Positions 36,415 to 44,153 of a stretch of DNA of 64,000 nt are shown one piece after another. The stretch spans positions 6,634,001 to 6,698,000 of the forward strand of contig NZ_CP172346.1 of the NCBI RefSeq assembly GCF_044336245.1, written 5' to 3'. Numbering within the stretch: position 1 is the first letter of the stretch; every line of letters begins with the position of its first letter. Source of the stretch: Schlesneria sphaerica. GTDB lineage: Bacteria > Planctomycetota > Planctomycetia > Planctomycetales > Planctomycetaceae. A program made the position numbers and the translations under genes. The notes below the pieces were generated by a model. The model worked only from the letters and a program-made list of their open reading frames with translations, searched no databases and was not told the origin of the DNA.

Positions 36415-36483
36415 TCGACGTTTCCAGTACTGCGACCCGAGAGTGCAGATGCATGGATGCCCTCTGGGAGTGCGAGAGCACGC

Positions 36484-37890
36484 ATGACCGCGATCACGTT
36501 TCCCCTCGTCGAAGAGCTTTCTCCATCTACTGACGTGATGTCAGCAGTAGAGGCCCTTGCAGACTGGCCGAATCTGCTGCTGTTTGAAAGCGCTCTTCAA
36601 CGGAGGGGGGTCGGTCGCTACACCTTCCTGATGGCTGATCCGATCAACCGCTGGGAGCTTGATCGTTCCCGCTACGGAATCGATCCTTTCGAACAAGTCC
36701 GCGCAGCGTGGAAGGAATTACCAACCGCGCGGGTTGCGGGCCTCCCCCCTTTTCAAGGGGGGATCGCCGGTCTGCTGGGGTATGAACTGGGGCAATCCTG
36801 GGAGCGAATTCCGACACCCACCTTCAACGAATTCAATCTGCCGGTCCTGGCGGTGGGACTTTATGACTGGGTGATCGCCTGGGATCATGAACTACACAAA
36901 GTCTGGCTCGTCTCGCAGGGGTGGCCGGAGCGGGAGCCGGACCGCCGTGCTTTTCGTGCCGCTGACCGGATACGCAATGTTCAGGCTGCACTGGCAGCAG
37001 GCCGCGCCCGCCCAGACGAGACATCTCCCCTTCCGCGGAAGCTCGAACTGGCGGACCAGTTTCCCCTTCCCTCCGTGCCGCATGTGTCGAGTACCTTCAC
37101 GCGTGAGGGCTACCTGCGGGCGGTTGAGCGAGTGATCGAGTACATCCAGGCGGGCGACATCTTCCAGGCGAACCTGTCGCAAAGGCTGCTGGCACCGGCA
37201 CCGTGTGGGCCTGTGTCGCTCTATCGGCGGCTGCGGTCTGTCAATCCGGCACCCTTTGCCGGTTTGATGGTCTGGAATGACTGGGCCATCGTCAGCGCCT
37301 CCCCCGAACGGTTTCTCTGGGTTCAGGATGGCGAGGTGGAAACGCGTCCGATTAAGGGAACTCGTCAAAGGAAACGGGGCCCCGAGGCCGATCTGTTTAC
37401 TCGTGACGAGCTACGACAGAGTGAAAAGGACCAAGCCGAGAATGTGATGATCGTCGATTTGTTACGGAACGACCTGTCCCGAGTCTGCCTGCCGTCGACA
37501 GTCCGTGTCCCACAGCTTTGCACGGTCGAAACATACGAAACCGTTCAGCATCTGGTTTCTGCTGTCACAGGCCAGCTCAAACCAGAACTATCGATCTGGG
37601 ATCTGTTTCAAGCGACTTTTCCGGGCGGTTCGATTACCGGAGCTCCGAAAGTCCGGGCCATGGAGATTATTGCAGAACTGGAACCGACCGTGCGAGGCCC
37701 CTACTGCGGCAGCCTGTTCTACGTCGGGGCCGATGGGCAGGCGGACAGCAATCTCCTGATTCGCTCGTACGTGCAGCGGCATGGCTGGCTACAATGTAAC
37801 GTCGGAGGAGGCATCGTCGCTCAGTCGGACTCCAAAGCGGAGTACGAAGAGACGTTGACGAAAGCGGCAGGGATGCTGAAGGCCCTTTGA
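36484..37890 (+). CDS. pabB: Aminodeoxychorismate synthase component I (PabB)
   Basis: The 468-residue chorismate-binding enzyme makes 4-amino-4-deoxychorismate with ammonia from PabA, for p-aminobenzoate and folate. The signature P289-I-K-G-T293 has Lys at the position where anthranilate synthase has Ala; this Lys attacks chorismate C2 in PabB, so the assignment is PabB rather than TrpE. The C-terminal motifs 'DLLRNDLSRVC' and 'GSITGAPKVRAMEII' are intact. The ATG at 36484 follows a weak GAGAG. The partner subunit gene begins 16 bases after its stop codon. Confidence 0.92.
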   Translation: MTAITFPLVEELSPSTDVMSAVEALADWPNLLLFESALQRRGVGRYTFLMADPINRWELDRSRYGIDPFEQVRAAWKELPTARVAGLPPFQGGIAGLLGYELGQSWERIPTPTFNEFNLPVLAVGLYDWVIAWDHELHKVWLVSQGWPEREPDRRAFRAADRIRNVQAALAAGRARPDETSPLPRKLELADQFPLPSVPHVSSTFTREGYLRAVERVIEYIQAGDIFQANLSQRLLAPAPCGPVSLYRRLRSVNPAPFAGLMVWNDWAIVSASPERFLWVQDGEVETRPIKGTRQRKRGPEADLFTRDELRQSEKDQAENVMIVDLLRNDLSRVCLPSTVRVPQLCTVETYETVQHLVSAVTGQLKPELSIWDLFQATFPGGSITGAPKVRAMEIIAELEPTVRGPYCGSLFYVGADGQADSNLLIRSYVQRHGWLQCNVGGGIVAQSDSKAEYEETLTKAAGMLKAL

Positions 37891-37906
37891 TTGCTGGCAA
37901 CACCTG

Positions 37907-38560
37907 ATGTTACTTCTGATCGATAATTATGACAGCTTCGTCTACAACCTGGCGCGGTACCTGGTCGAGTTAGGGTGCGAAACCCGCGTTGTCCGCAATG
38001 ACGCCATTACCGTGGAAGGAGTCGCGGAACTGGCCCCTCGTGCCATCATCATTTCTCCCGGCCCCTGCACACCCCATGAAGCGGGTGTCTCAATTCCCCT
38101 CATCCGTGAGTTGAGCCACGCCATCCCCATGCTAGGCGTCTGCTTAGGCCATCAGGCCATTGCCGCAGCACTCGGCGGTGACGTCATCCGGGCTCCCAAA
38201 CCGGTCCACGGTCGTACGTCATTGATTCAGCATACGGGCGAAGACCTGTTTCAGGACTTGCCGCAACCGTTAAGAGTTGCACGATACCACTCGCTGATCG
38301 TTGATGAGCAAACCCTGCCTTCCTCGCTGCGAGTCACCGCCCGCACCGAGGAGGGGATCCCGATGGCCCTGCAGCACGAGACACGCCCTCTCTATGGAGT
38401 CCAGTTCCACCCGGAATCCGTACTCACCCAGTCTGGTCACCAGCTTCTGGCAAACTTTCTCCGTCTCTCCGCCCTCCCCTCCACCATTTCCTCCGCCACC
38501 AACTGGCAAGAGACCTCGGCAGAAGCGGAAGAACCCAAGGTACCCGTCGTCTCGTGGTGA
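37907..38560 (+). CDS. pabA: Aminodeoxychorismate synthase component II, glutamine amidotransferase (PabA)
   Basis: The 217-residue class I amidotransferase releases ammonia from glutamine for PabB. The catalytic triad is Cys79 in 'LGVCLGHQ', His168 and Glu170 in 'QFHPES'. 'YDSFVYNLARYL' at the start and 'SPGPCTP' are typical of PabA/TrpG. Because these two subunits are interchangeable in sequence, assignment to PabA rests on the adjacent PIKGT-type pabB gene. The C-terminal 25 residues are poorly conserved and low complexity. No aminodeoxychorismate lyase (pabC) gene follows. Confidence 0.9.
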   Translation: MLLLIDNYDSFVYNLARYLVELGCETRVVRNDAITVEGVAELAPRAIIISPGPCTPHEAGVSIPLIRELSHAIPMLGVCLGHQAIAAALGGDVIRAPKPVHGRTSLIQHTGEDLFQDLPQPLRVARYHSLIVDEQTLPSSLRVTARTEEGIPMALQHETRPLYGVQFHPESVLTQSGHQLLANFLRLSALPSTISSATNWQETSAEAEEPKVPVVSW

Positions 38561-38835
38561 CGTCGGCGGAAATCCTTTGAGGGTCCCTGTTGTTGCTCGG
38601 CTTGCTTTTCGCGACACCTCCTCATGCGAGGAAGGTGCTCCGACCTGTTCCGAATTGTCAAATAACGGCAAATCATCAGTATCAGACTGAGGCACTCAGA
38701 ATGACGTTCTATCCGTGTGCCCGGACTCAATATTGTCTGCGCCGGCAAAACGATCGCATTGCGATTACGGTATCCCTGGCCGGCCGGGCCAGTCACGTAA
38801 AACGACTTAACCTGTGATTGCTGAAAAACATGGGA

Positions 38836-38873
38836 CTGGCCACCGACTGGCCAAACTTTGGCCAGTTGGCCAG
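38836..38873. repeat. Inverted repeat with four TGGCC motifs
   Basis: Two 10-base arms (38846-38855 and 38857-38866) around a single C form a near-perfect dyad; outer arms (38836-38842 and 38867-38873) pair as well across a 3-base bulge. It would fold into a long hairpin or act as a dyad for a dimeric protein. It lies 276 bases after pabA. Confidence 0.6.
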
Positions 38874-38902
38874 CCCGTCACAAAAATCAAGAAATCGAAA
38901 TC

Positions 38903-38929
38903 GGATCAGCGGCGTCTCGCCGCTGATCC
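38903..38929 (-). terminator. 12-bp GC-rich hairpin with 3-base loop, possible minus-strand terminator
   Basis: Arms 38903-38914 and 38918-38929 are perfectly complementary. Read on the minus strand it is followed by several runs of T within about 25 bases, so it could end a leftward transcript, though no minus-strand gene is recognised upstream. Confidence 0.5.
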
Positions 38930-39507
38930 CCTCTGTGAATACGATTGCGGTAGCGGAAGTTAAATCACAACTCGATCCGTGAGTGAGAAGAAACCCTCGT
39001 CTCCGCCCGTTACACGCAATAGTCTCTTTCGAGCTCGACCGGTCACCGACTATCGTCATCACCGCGACATTGATCGCCCGATACGCCGTTCCCAGTCTTG
39101 CGTGACTGCTCAAGGTCCTGACCTTTCCCCTCCGCACGATCAGTTCACGCCATAACCTGACCATCAGCCGAGCCTCAGTTTCGTCAGGACGAGTCGAATC
39201 ACGATCTTATTCCCACCGGCCACCGTGACCGAGATAGTTAAGCAAACCGCAACTCGTTGATGATTCTGACACCGCGCGGTGAACAACAACGCGCTGTAAT
39301 CAGGTCACGTTGCTCACCCTCCTGACCTGATCAACGCTGGCGTTCCAATAATTCTTACTTTTCAATAGTAAGCAGTGTCAGCAATAAACTGCCGCACAGC
39401 GAGCCCAAACATCCAAACGTTTGGACTCGACCCTGCCCGTGAAAGGCAGGTGTGGACGATATCGCAGAAACGAAGGCAGGCGATTCTTTCGAACTGTCAC
39501 CCCCCCA

Positions 39508-39685
39508 GCAGAGCCGCTCTCCACCGACGCCGAGTCGACCGGAAGCAGCGACTGAGCTGCTAAGGCGACGCCCCAGTGCCCACAGAAGAGCTCTCCACCG
39601 ATCCCTGTGTCGGTGGAAGCAGCGACTGAGCTGCTAAGGCGACGCCCCAGTGCCCACAAAAGAGCTCTCCACCGACCCCCGTGTC
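39508..39685 (+). repeat. Tandem 74-bp structured repeats, direct copies R1, R2 and left part of R3
   Basis: A 74-base unit begins GGCGACGCCCC and ends GCTGCTAA. R2 (39564-39637) is full length. R1 (39508-39563) lacks the first bases and has changed in its first half. R3 begins at 39638 and is broken at 39685 by the insertion sequence, continuing at 41725. Each unit contains two small hairpins: CCACCGA with TCGGTGG, and AGCAG with CTGCT. It has no open frame of note. Confidence 0.8.
39674..39685. repeat. Target-site duplication, left copy
   Basis: The 12 bases here recur exactly at 41713-41724, on the other side of the insertion sequence. The unit belongs to repeat R3, so the element inserted there. 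Because it starts GA and ends TC, the true length could be 8 to 12. Confidence 0.75.
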
Positions 39686-41712
39686 TCATCGTACCACACA
39701 AGTCTGCCGTAACGGGTTCGTGAAACGCGATGTCGGTGGCATCCTGACCTTTGTTTCTGGGGCGAATGAGGTTCAACGATGGAGAATGATTGGAGACGGG
39801 GTCCACCCGAGCAAGTAGTCGGATGAGAGAGAGCACGAGAGTGGGGAACGATGCTCTTGTATGGCAACTGGCGGGCTGTCAGAGCGTACATCGGCGAGCG
39901 AGCTCATCTTGAGCGTGGTTACTCGTCGACGGTTCCGACCGTTGGACAGACCTGCGGGAAGTCGTTGGGCTGGCGGTGCTCAGGGACAGTTGATGACGTT
40001 CTGTGTCATACCCTGCCTCGACCCCGATCGGATCCGCGGGAGGGGCCGTCATTGCAGAGCTGATCACCACCGCGGGGCATTCGCGCAGAAGCCTCGGGTC
40101 CAAATGAATTCCAGGCCTGGGAGAGGTCATGCAGACGTTGAAGACCCAGCCACAGCGTTTGGGAGCCGGGTTGAGTTTTCGAACGCATCACGTAACCACC
40201 CAACGAGGCAATCATCCGGACCATTTCGTTCAGCGTCGGGGGGCTCTGAGGGAGCACGTTGTTGTGCGTGACCATGTAAACGGGTTTCCATTCACAAGGC
40301 TCGAAGACGACTTCGCAGTCCAGGTCGGGACACTGCTGGCTGAGCCGACACAGATATAAGATTTTCCACGCAACGATCGAGTACACGGCAACGCAATTCA
40401 GCAGTCGATCCATCTCCTCGAAGTACCGTTCTTCAATGCGGCAACCCGATTTCAAGGTTTTGAAATAAACTTCGATCTGCCAGCGGATACCGTAGTATTT
40501 CACGATCAATTGAACCTGTTCGAGGTTATCGATCGGCAATGTTGTCAGGAGAATCCATTGGATTGGCTGTTGTCCTTCTGGAGGACTTGGTTCTTCTACC
40601 AGGACAACATTCAACGTCGCTTCAAGGAGTTTGCGGTCGGGGCGGTGAGGTGGTCGAAGTGTGACCGTCGCCGTACGAATTTCCACTGCCGCGACCCGAG
40701 CGTCTCGTTCTAGTGTGCGTTTTCGTTTATTCGCCTTTACCTTGGGAGTCCGACGGCTCACTTTGACGCTACACGACAACAAACTGCTTGACGCCCGCAG
40801 TGTTTCCACCAAATTCTGGGGGTGATTGCTCAGAACCCTGTTGTCGTGGCAGGCGCGTACCAGTAACTGCAATTCCTGTCCTTCACCCGTGTTTCGCGGC
40901 TCGGCGAACAGTTCGTAGATATCTGCTTCACTATCTCCCACACAGATGCACTGGGTGTCAGGGCAGACTTTGGCGACCTCTCGCGCCGCTCGAAGGCCCT
41001 CCAGCCAGCGGAAACTCTCTTTGTCTTCGATCGGAGTCGCCATGCGTCTATCTCGCTTTTCCGAACGAGGGACCTGCGTCTCAATCGATTTGCGAACCCA
41101 GGTCTTATTCCAGGTTTCGCCCAGAGGAATCCCGTTGGTATCAAAGGCAATCAACGGATGAACGAACGCGCCAAAGCGTGTTTTAAACTCCAGCGGGCCG
41201 CTTTCTCTGACTTGCTGCCTGGGGCGAGTGACATCGAGTTGGGTCGTGTCTTGAACCAAGACGACCACGTCTGTTTGGCGAATTCGCTCATACGTGGCGG
41301 CGACATGGGGAGAGCGGATCGCCTCGGGGGACACCTTCGGATTATCGCAAAACCGATAGGCCCCTTCCATTTCGGCGCGCCCCTTCATCGCGGCCGGAAT
41401 ACTCATGTTCGGCTTCTCAGAGACGCGTTCCATGATCCTGACAAATCGCTTCGTCAACCGCTTGTCACCGAATTGGGCTGTGTCCAACTGATCAAAGATC
41501 ATCTCCGGCATGGCAAGGACTTTCACGAGAGAATTGAAACCAATCCTCACGCAATCCTTGCGTGAACACGTCCAATGATGACTCGCTGTCCAGGTCACAC
41601 ACAAAAACGGACCACGAAAATCGCTTCTATTCAAATAAAAACAACTCACGACAAGCCAACATCGGCAATAACCGCCGGAAGACCGAGAAGACAAAGATGT
41701 GTGGTACGATGA
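39686..41712. mobile_element. Intact IS4-family insertion sequence, 2027 bp
   Basis: The element starts with a 15-base terminal repeat (39686-39700) whose exact complement forms its right end (41698-41712), and a 12-base duplication of the target flanks it. Inside is one DDE transposase gene on the minus strand. About 320 bases of DNA without a recognised gene lie between the left end and the transposase stop. IS4-family elements commonly produce target duplications of 8-13 bases. The perfect ends and duplication imply recent insertion. It split a 74-bp repeat unit. Confidence 0.88.
40006..41511 (-). CDS. IS4-family DDE transposase
   Basis: The protein from the ATG at 41511 is 501 residues. 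It carries a DDE nuclease: Asp in 'VVLVQDTTQLD', Asp in 'CVGDSEADIYEL', and the YREK signature 'YYGIRWQIEVYFKTLKSG' with the catalytic Glu. The N-terminus ('DTAQFGDKRLTKRFVRIMERVSEKP') resembles the DNA-binding part of the Tn5-like/IS4 group. The frame continues upstream for 176 codons to 42039, but that crosses the IS end and the repeat, so it is not part of the gene. It cuts and moves the element using the terminal repeats. Confidence 0.9.
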   Translation of the reverse strand: MPEMIFDQLDTAQFGDKRLTKRFVRIMERVSEKPNMSIPAAMKGRAEMEGAYRFCDNPKVSPEAIRSPHVAATYERIRQTDVVVLVQDTTQLDVTRPRQQVRESGPLEFKTRFGAFVHPLIAFDTNGIPLGETWNKTWVRKSIETQVPRSEKRDRRMATPIEDKESFRWLEGLRAAREVAKVCPDTQCICVGDSEADIYELFAEPRNTGEGQELQLLVRACHDNRVLSNHPQNLVETLRASSSLLSCSVKVSRRTPKVKANKRKRTLERDARVAAVEIRTATVTLRPPHRPDRKLLEATLNVVLVEEPSPPEGQQPIQWILLTTLPIDNLEQVQLIVKYYGIRWQIEVYFKTLKSGCRIEERYFEEMDRLLNCVAVYSIVAWKILYLCRLSQQCPDLDCEVVFEPCEWKPVYMVTHNNVLPQSPPTLNEMVRMIASLGGYVMRSKTQPGSQTLWLGLQRLHDLSQAWNSFGPEASARMPRGGDQLCNDGPSRGSDRGRGRV

Positions 41713-41724
41713 GACCCCCGTGTC
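41713..41724. repeat. Target-site duplication, right copy
   Basis: Exact copy of 39674-39685, directly after the right terminal repeat. It continues into the remainder of repeat R3. Confidence 0.75.
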
Positions 41725-42139
41725 GGTGGAAGCCACGACTGAGCTGCTGAGACGAAGCTGCTTGCGCACGTTGTTTCCATCGTTCGGCCTGTGCCAGGAC
41801 CAGTTACATGTTGTCGAGGGATGTCCCAAACGCCCTCCCCGGTCAGTGCAAAGATCCACCTGAGGGAACTCCCGTTGAACTTGACTCAACGCGCTACGAA
41901 CCTGCTCGGGTTCTGTACCCGGACCATTCGATCTCAGGTAGTGCCACCTCGGGCTGCGTCTACCAGGCTGCGACAGGACATGATCGGGTTTCTGAAAATA
42001 CACCCTGTCTGACTCGGCAGTCTGTCTGAATTCGGGCAACCGGTTGTCTGTCCATGCCGAGTGGTCATCGACGAAAAGTGAAACAGGCTACAGTCGCTGA
42101 CAGGCAAGTCTTACAGAGATCGAGGTGTGGGGTGGCTCG
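41725..42139. other. Right part of repeat R3 and unassigned spacer
   Basis: 41725 to about 41751 is the rest of the interrupted repeat R3. The following 390 bases, up to the inverted copies, have no recognised gene or motif. They lie between direct repeats on the left and inverted repeats on the right, so they may be the core of an old element. Confidence 0.5.
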
Positions 42140-42190
42140 TTAGCGGCTCAGTCGCTGCTTCCAACCGACACAGGGTCGGTGGAGAGCATA
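42140..42190 (-). repeat. 74-bp repeat family, inverted partial copy R4
   Basis: The sequence is the reverse complement of most of the 74-bp unit, from the GCTGCTAA end to the CTCTCC region, with a few changes. It retains the CCACCGA/TCGGTGG hairpin with one altered base. Confidence 0.7.
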
Positions 42191-42211
42191 AATGTAGGGA
42201 TCATTGTCGGC

Positions 42212-42286
42212 TTTAGCTGGTCAGTCGTTGCTTCCACCGACACAGGGATCGGTGGAGAGCTCTTTTGTGGGCACTGGCGCGTCGCC
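42212..42286 (-). repeat. 74-bp repeat family, inverted near-full copy R5
   Basis: A nearly complete reverse-complement copy, differing from R2 at a few positions. It ends 30 bases before the terminator of the PQQ-type gene. Confidence 0.8.
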
Positions 42287-42316
42287 TGTAATCTTTGCAA
42301 TCTTCTCACCAAAATT

Positions 42317-42342
42317 CCTGGTGTGCCGAGGGGCACACCAGG
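42317..42342 (-). terminator. Rho-independent terminator for the PQQ-type gene
   Basis: An 11-bp perfect stem (42317-42327 with 42332-42342) with a 4-base loop; on the minus strand it is followed by AATTTT. It lies 17 bases after the stop of the minus-strand propeller gene. Confidence 0.85.
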
Positions 42343-42358
42343 TCTGATCTTCGCGTTC

Positions 42359-43645
42359 TTACTTCCCTTGGGAAATGGCCCAAAGGTGTTGGAAAGAGCG
42401 GATGTAGATGACTCCGTTGGAGATGGCGGGGGACGAGGAGATGTCTTCGCCGAGTTGGTTTTCGGCGAGGATTTCGACTTTTTCAGCCGCCTTCACGACG
42501 GTGACCTGGCCGTCTCGCGCTGTGAGGTAGATCTTGCCATCGGCGTAGACGGGAGAGGCGCGGTGGCGTTGACGGTGGGTGCGCTGGTAGTCGAGCTGTT
42601 CGCCGGTCTTGGCGCGCAGGATGGCGAGGTCACCGTTTTCCATGCACAGGTAGACCAGATCACCCACGATCAATGGAGAGGGGACATCGGGGGTTCTTGC
42701 GGAGGACCACCAGTGGAATTCGCTCTGTTTGGTGATATCTCCGCGGCCGTTGGGCTTGAGAGCCACGACAGGCCCCTTTTTGGCGCTGGGGACGACGATC
42801 AGTCCTTTTGCAACTCCGGGCGAAGCCACGAACCGCAGCGTGGGATCGTAGTTGGATTTCTTATTCAAGTCGCCGCATCGCCAGAGCTCATGCCCATCCT
42901 TGAGATCGTGAGCGACCACAAAGTCAGCCCCATGAGACAGCAGGAACTTTTCGTTCCCATCATTGTAGAGGATTGCCGAGGCGTAGGACGATTCATTTTC
43001 GGAATGGGCGTCACTGGGACGATCGACTTTCCAGATTTCTTTTCCCGTGGCGGCATCGAGAGCCACGACGCAGGCTTCCCGTGTGGCGGCATCGCCGTCC
43101 CCGTGGATCAACTGCTGGTAAAGCACTCCCTCGTGCAGCACCGGTGAGGCTGTCAGGCCGAAGGCGATCTCCAGCTTTCCGTACCTGTCCTGCACGTCGA
43201 ATTTCCAGACTTCCTTCCCGTCTGCGGTATAGCAACCCAGGATGCCGTTCGCGAAGAATGTCCAGACATGCTTACCGTCCGTGACCGGTGAAGGTGAGGC
43301 TGAGTTTCCTTCGTCACCCCGAACATCCTTGTTTCCCTGGGCGACCATCTGCCGCCAGAGTTCTTTGCCATCGCGTGACACGGCAATCAGTACCAGTTTG
43401 CCGTCTTCGGCCGTTGATGTCAGATAGATGCGATCGCCCCATACGACAGGTGTCGAACCGGCGGGGCCAGGGAGTTCAAGCTTCCAGGCAACGTTCTGTG
43501 TCGGGCTCCACTCGACGGGCAGATTCTTCTCGGTCGAAATCCCGTCTCCGGTTGGTCCTCGCCAACTCGGCCAATCCCCAGCCCTCACTAAAGGGCTCGC
43601 CGCCAAGATGGAAAACAGAAATGTCAGTACGAAAGGGCGAATCAT
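42359..43645 (-). CDS. Secreted PQQ-type beta-propeller protein
   Basis: The 428-residue protein has a signal peptide (residues 1-22, ending 'LVRAG') and repeats of the PQQ/BamB kind: 'WPSWRGPTGDGIS' then 'GSTPVVWGDRIYLTS', 'KELWRQM', 'GKEVWKFDV', 'GKEIWKVD', 'GHELWRCG' and 'SSSPAISNGVIYIRS'. It would form an eight-bladed propeller in the periplasm. Planctomycetes have many such proteins, and neither PQQ binding nor an enzyme activity can be inferred since no catalytic motif is apparent. The start is the ATG at 43645 with GAGG before it. A TTG 33 bases upstream is an alternative. Confidence 0.88.
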   Translation of the reverse strand: MIRPFVLTFLFSILAASPLVRAGDWPSWRGPTGDGISTEKNLPVEWSPTQNVAWKLELPGPAGSTPVVWGDRIYLTSTAEDGKLVLIAVSRDGKELWRQMVAQGNKDVRGDEGNSASPSPVTDGKHVWTFFANGILGCYTADGKEVWKFDVQDRYGKLEIAFGLTASPVLHEGVLYQQLIHGDGDAATREACVVALDAATGKEIWKVDRPSDAHSENESSYASAILYNDGNEKFLLSHGADFVVAHDLKDGHELWRCGDLNKKSNYDPTLRFVASPGVAKGLIVVPSAKKGPVVALKPNGRGDITKQSEFHWWSSARTPDVPSPLIVGDLVYLCMENGDLAILRAKTGEQLDYQRTHRQRHRASPVYADGKIYLTARDGQVTVVKAAEKVEILAENQLGEDISSSPAISNGVIYIRSFQHLWAISQGK

Positions 43646-44153
43646 GTCCAGGGCCTCGATCAATCTCTTCAGGTCCAATTACAGGGGAATGTGACGAGCG
43701 GGGGGGCAATCGGGGGAGGCAGCGATCCCAGGTTGAATGCCAACCGTGAGATAGTCATTCGGACGAGCAGTGGTGTGAGCCGATGCCAGATCGTCTTGAC
43801 TGCCTTTCACGATCGACCGCGTGTTAAGTGTGTCAGCGACCTTCCCTGTCGTCAAACTGGGGGAATGAAAAGTCGGTGCTCTGCAGAGAGATTCCGCTGT
43901 AAAATTGAATCGTGGGTCAAGGTCCAGTACGATCACCACGCTGATGAAGTAATTGAAACAGCGTCACGGCTTGTTTCCACTGAAGCCTTGCGGGGCGTCA
44001 GAGGGAGTGGCAGTCGTCTTCCGCAAACGAGGGCGAGTGCAGGGATGCATTTCCTATGTGGACTTCTTCAGATCGATTTCCCGGTCTGGTTGAGTGATTC
44101 ATAGATGGTGTTGCGCGGTGAAACTTTCTGTGGTATGGATGAATGGAGTGAGT
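43646..44153. other. Divergent intergenic region between two propeller genes
   Basis: These 508 bases contain no supported gene; short frames have no ribosome site. The promoters of both flanking genes must be inside. Confidence 0.5.

Larger units (their letters stand above)
38561..39507. other. Long intergenic region between pabA and the repeat island
   Basis: Nearly 950 bases lack a gene I can support. They include two strong inverted repeats (38836-38873 and 38903-38929) and then several hundred bases with no recognisable feature. A 123-codon minus-strand frame at 38793-39164 runs straight through both hairpins and is unlikely to be coding. Confidence 0.5.

Noticed and set aside
36743..36763. 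9-bp C-rich/G-rich hairpin inside pabB
   Set aside because: It encodes the conserved PPFQGG segment of PabB in the normal frame, so coding explains it.
38793..39164. 123-codon minus-strand frame
   Set aside because: It reads through two strong hairpins and shows no known domain.
41512..42039. Extension of the transposase frame upstream to 42039
   Set aside because: It crosses the end of the IS and repeat sequence; the ATG at 41511 fits the family start.
39508..42286. 74-bp repeats as a possible CRISPR array
   Set aside because: Direct copies are contiguous without spacers, units are 74 bases, and there are inverted copies and no cas genes.
42125..43147. Plus-strand open frame of 340 codons
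   Set aside because: It starts in repeat DNA and continues antisense to the PQQ-type propeller gene.
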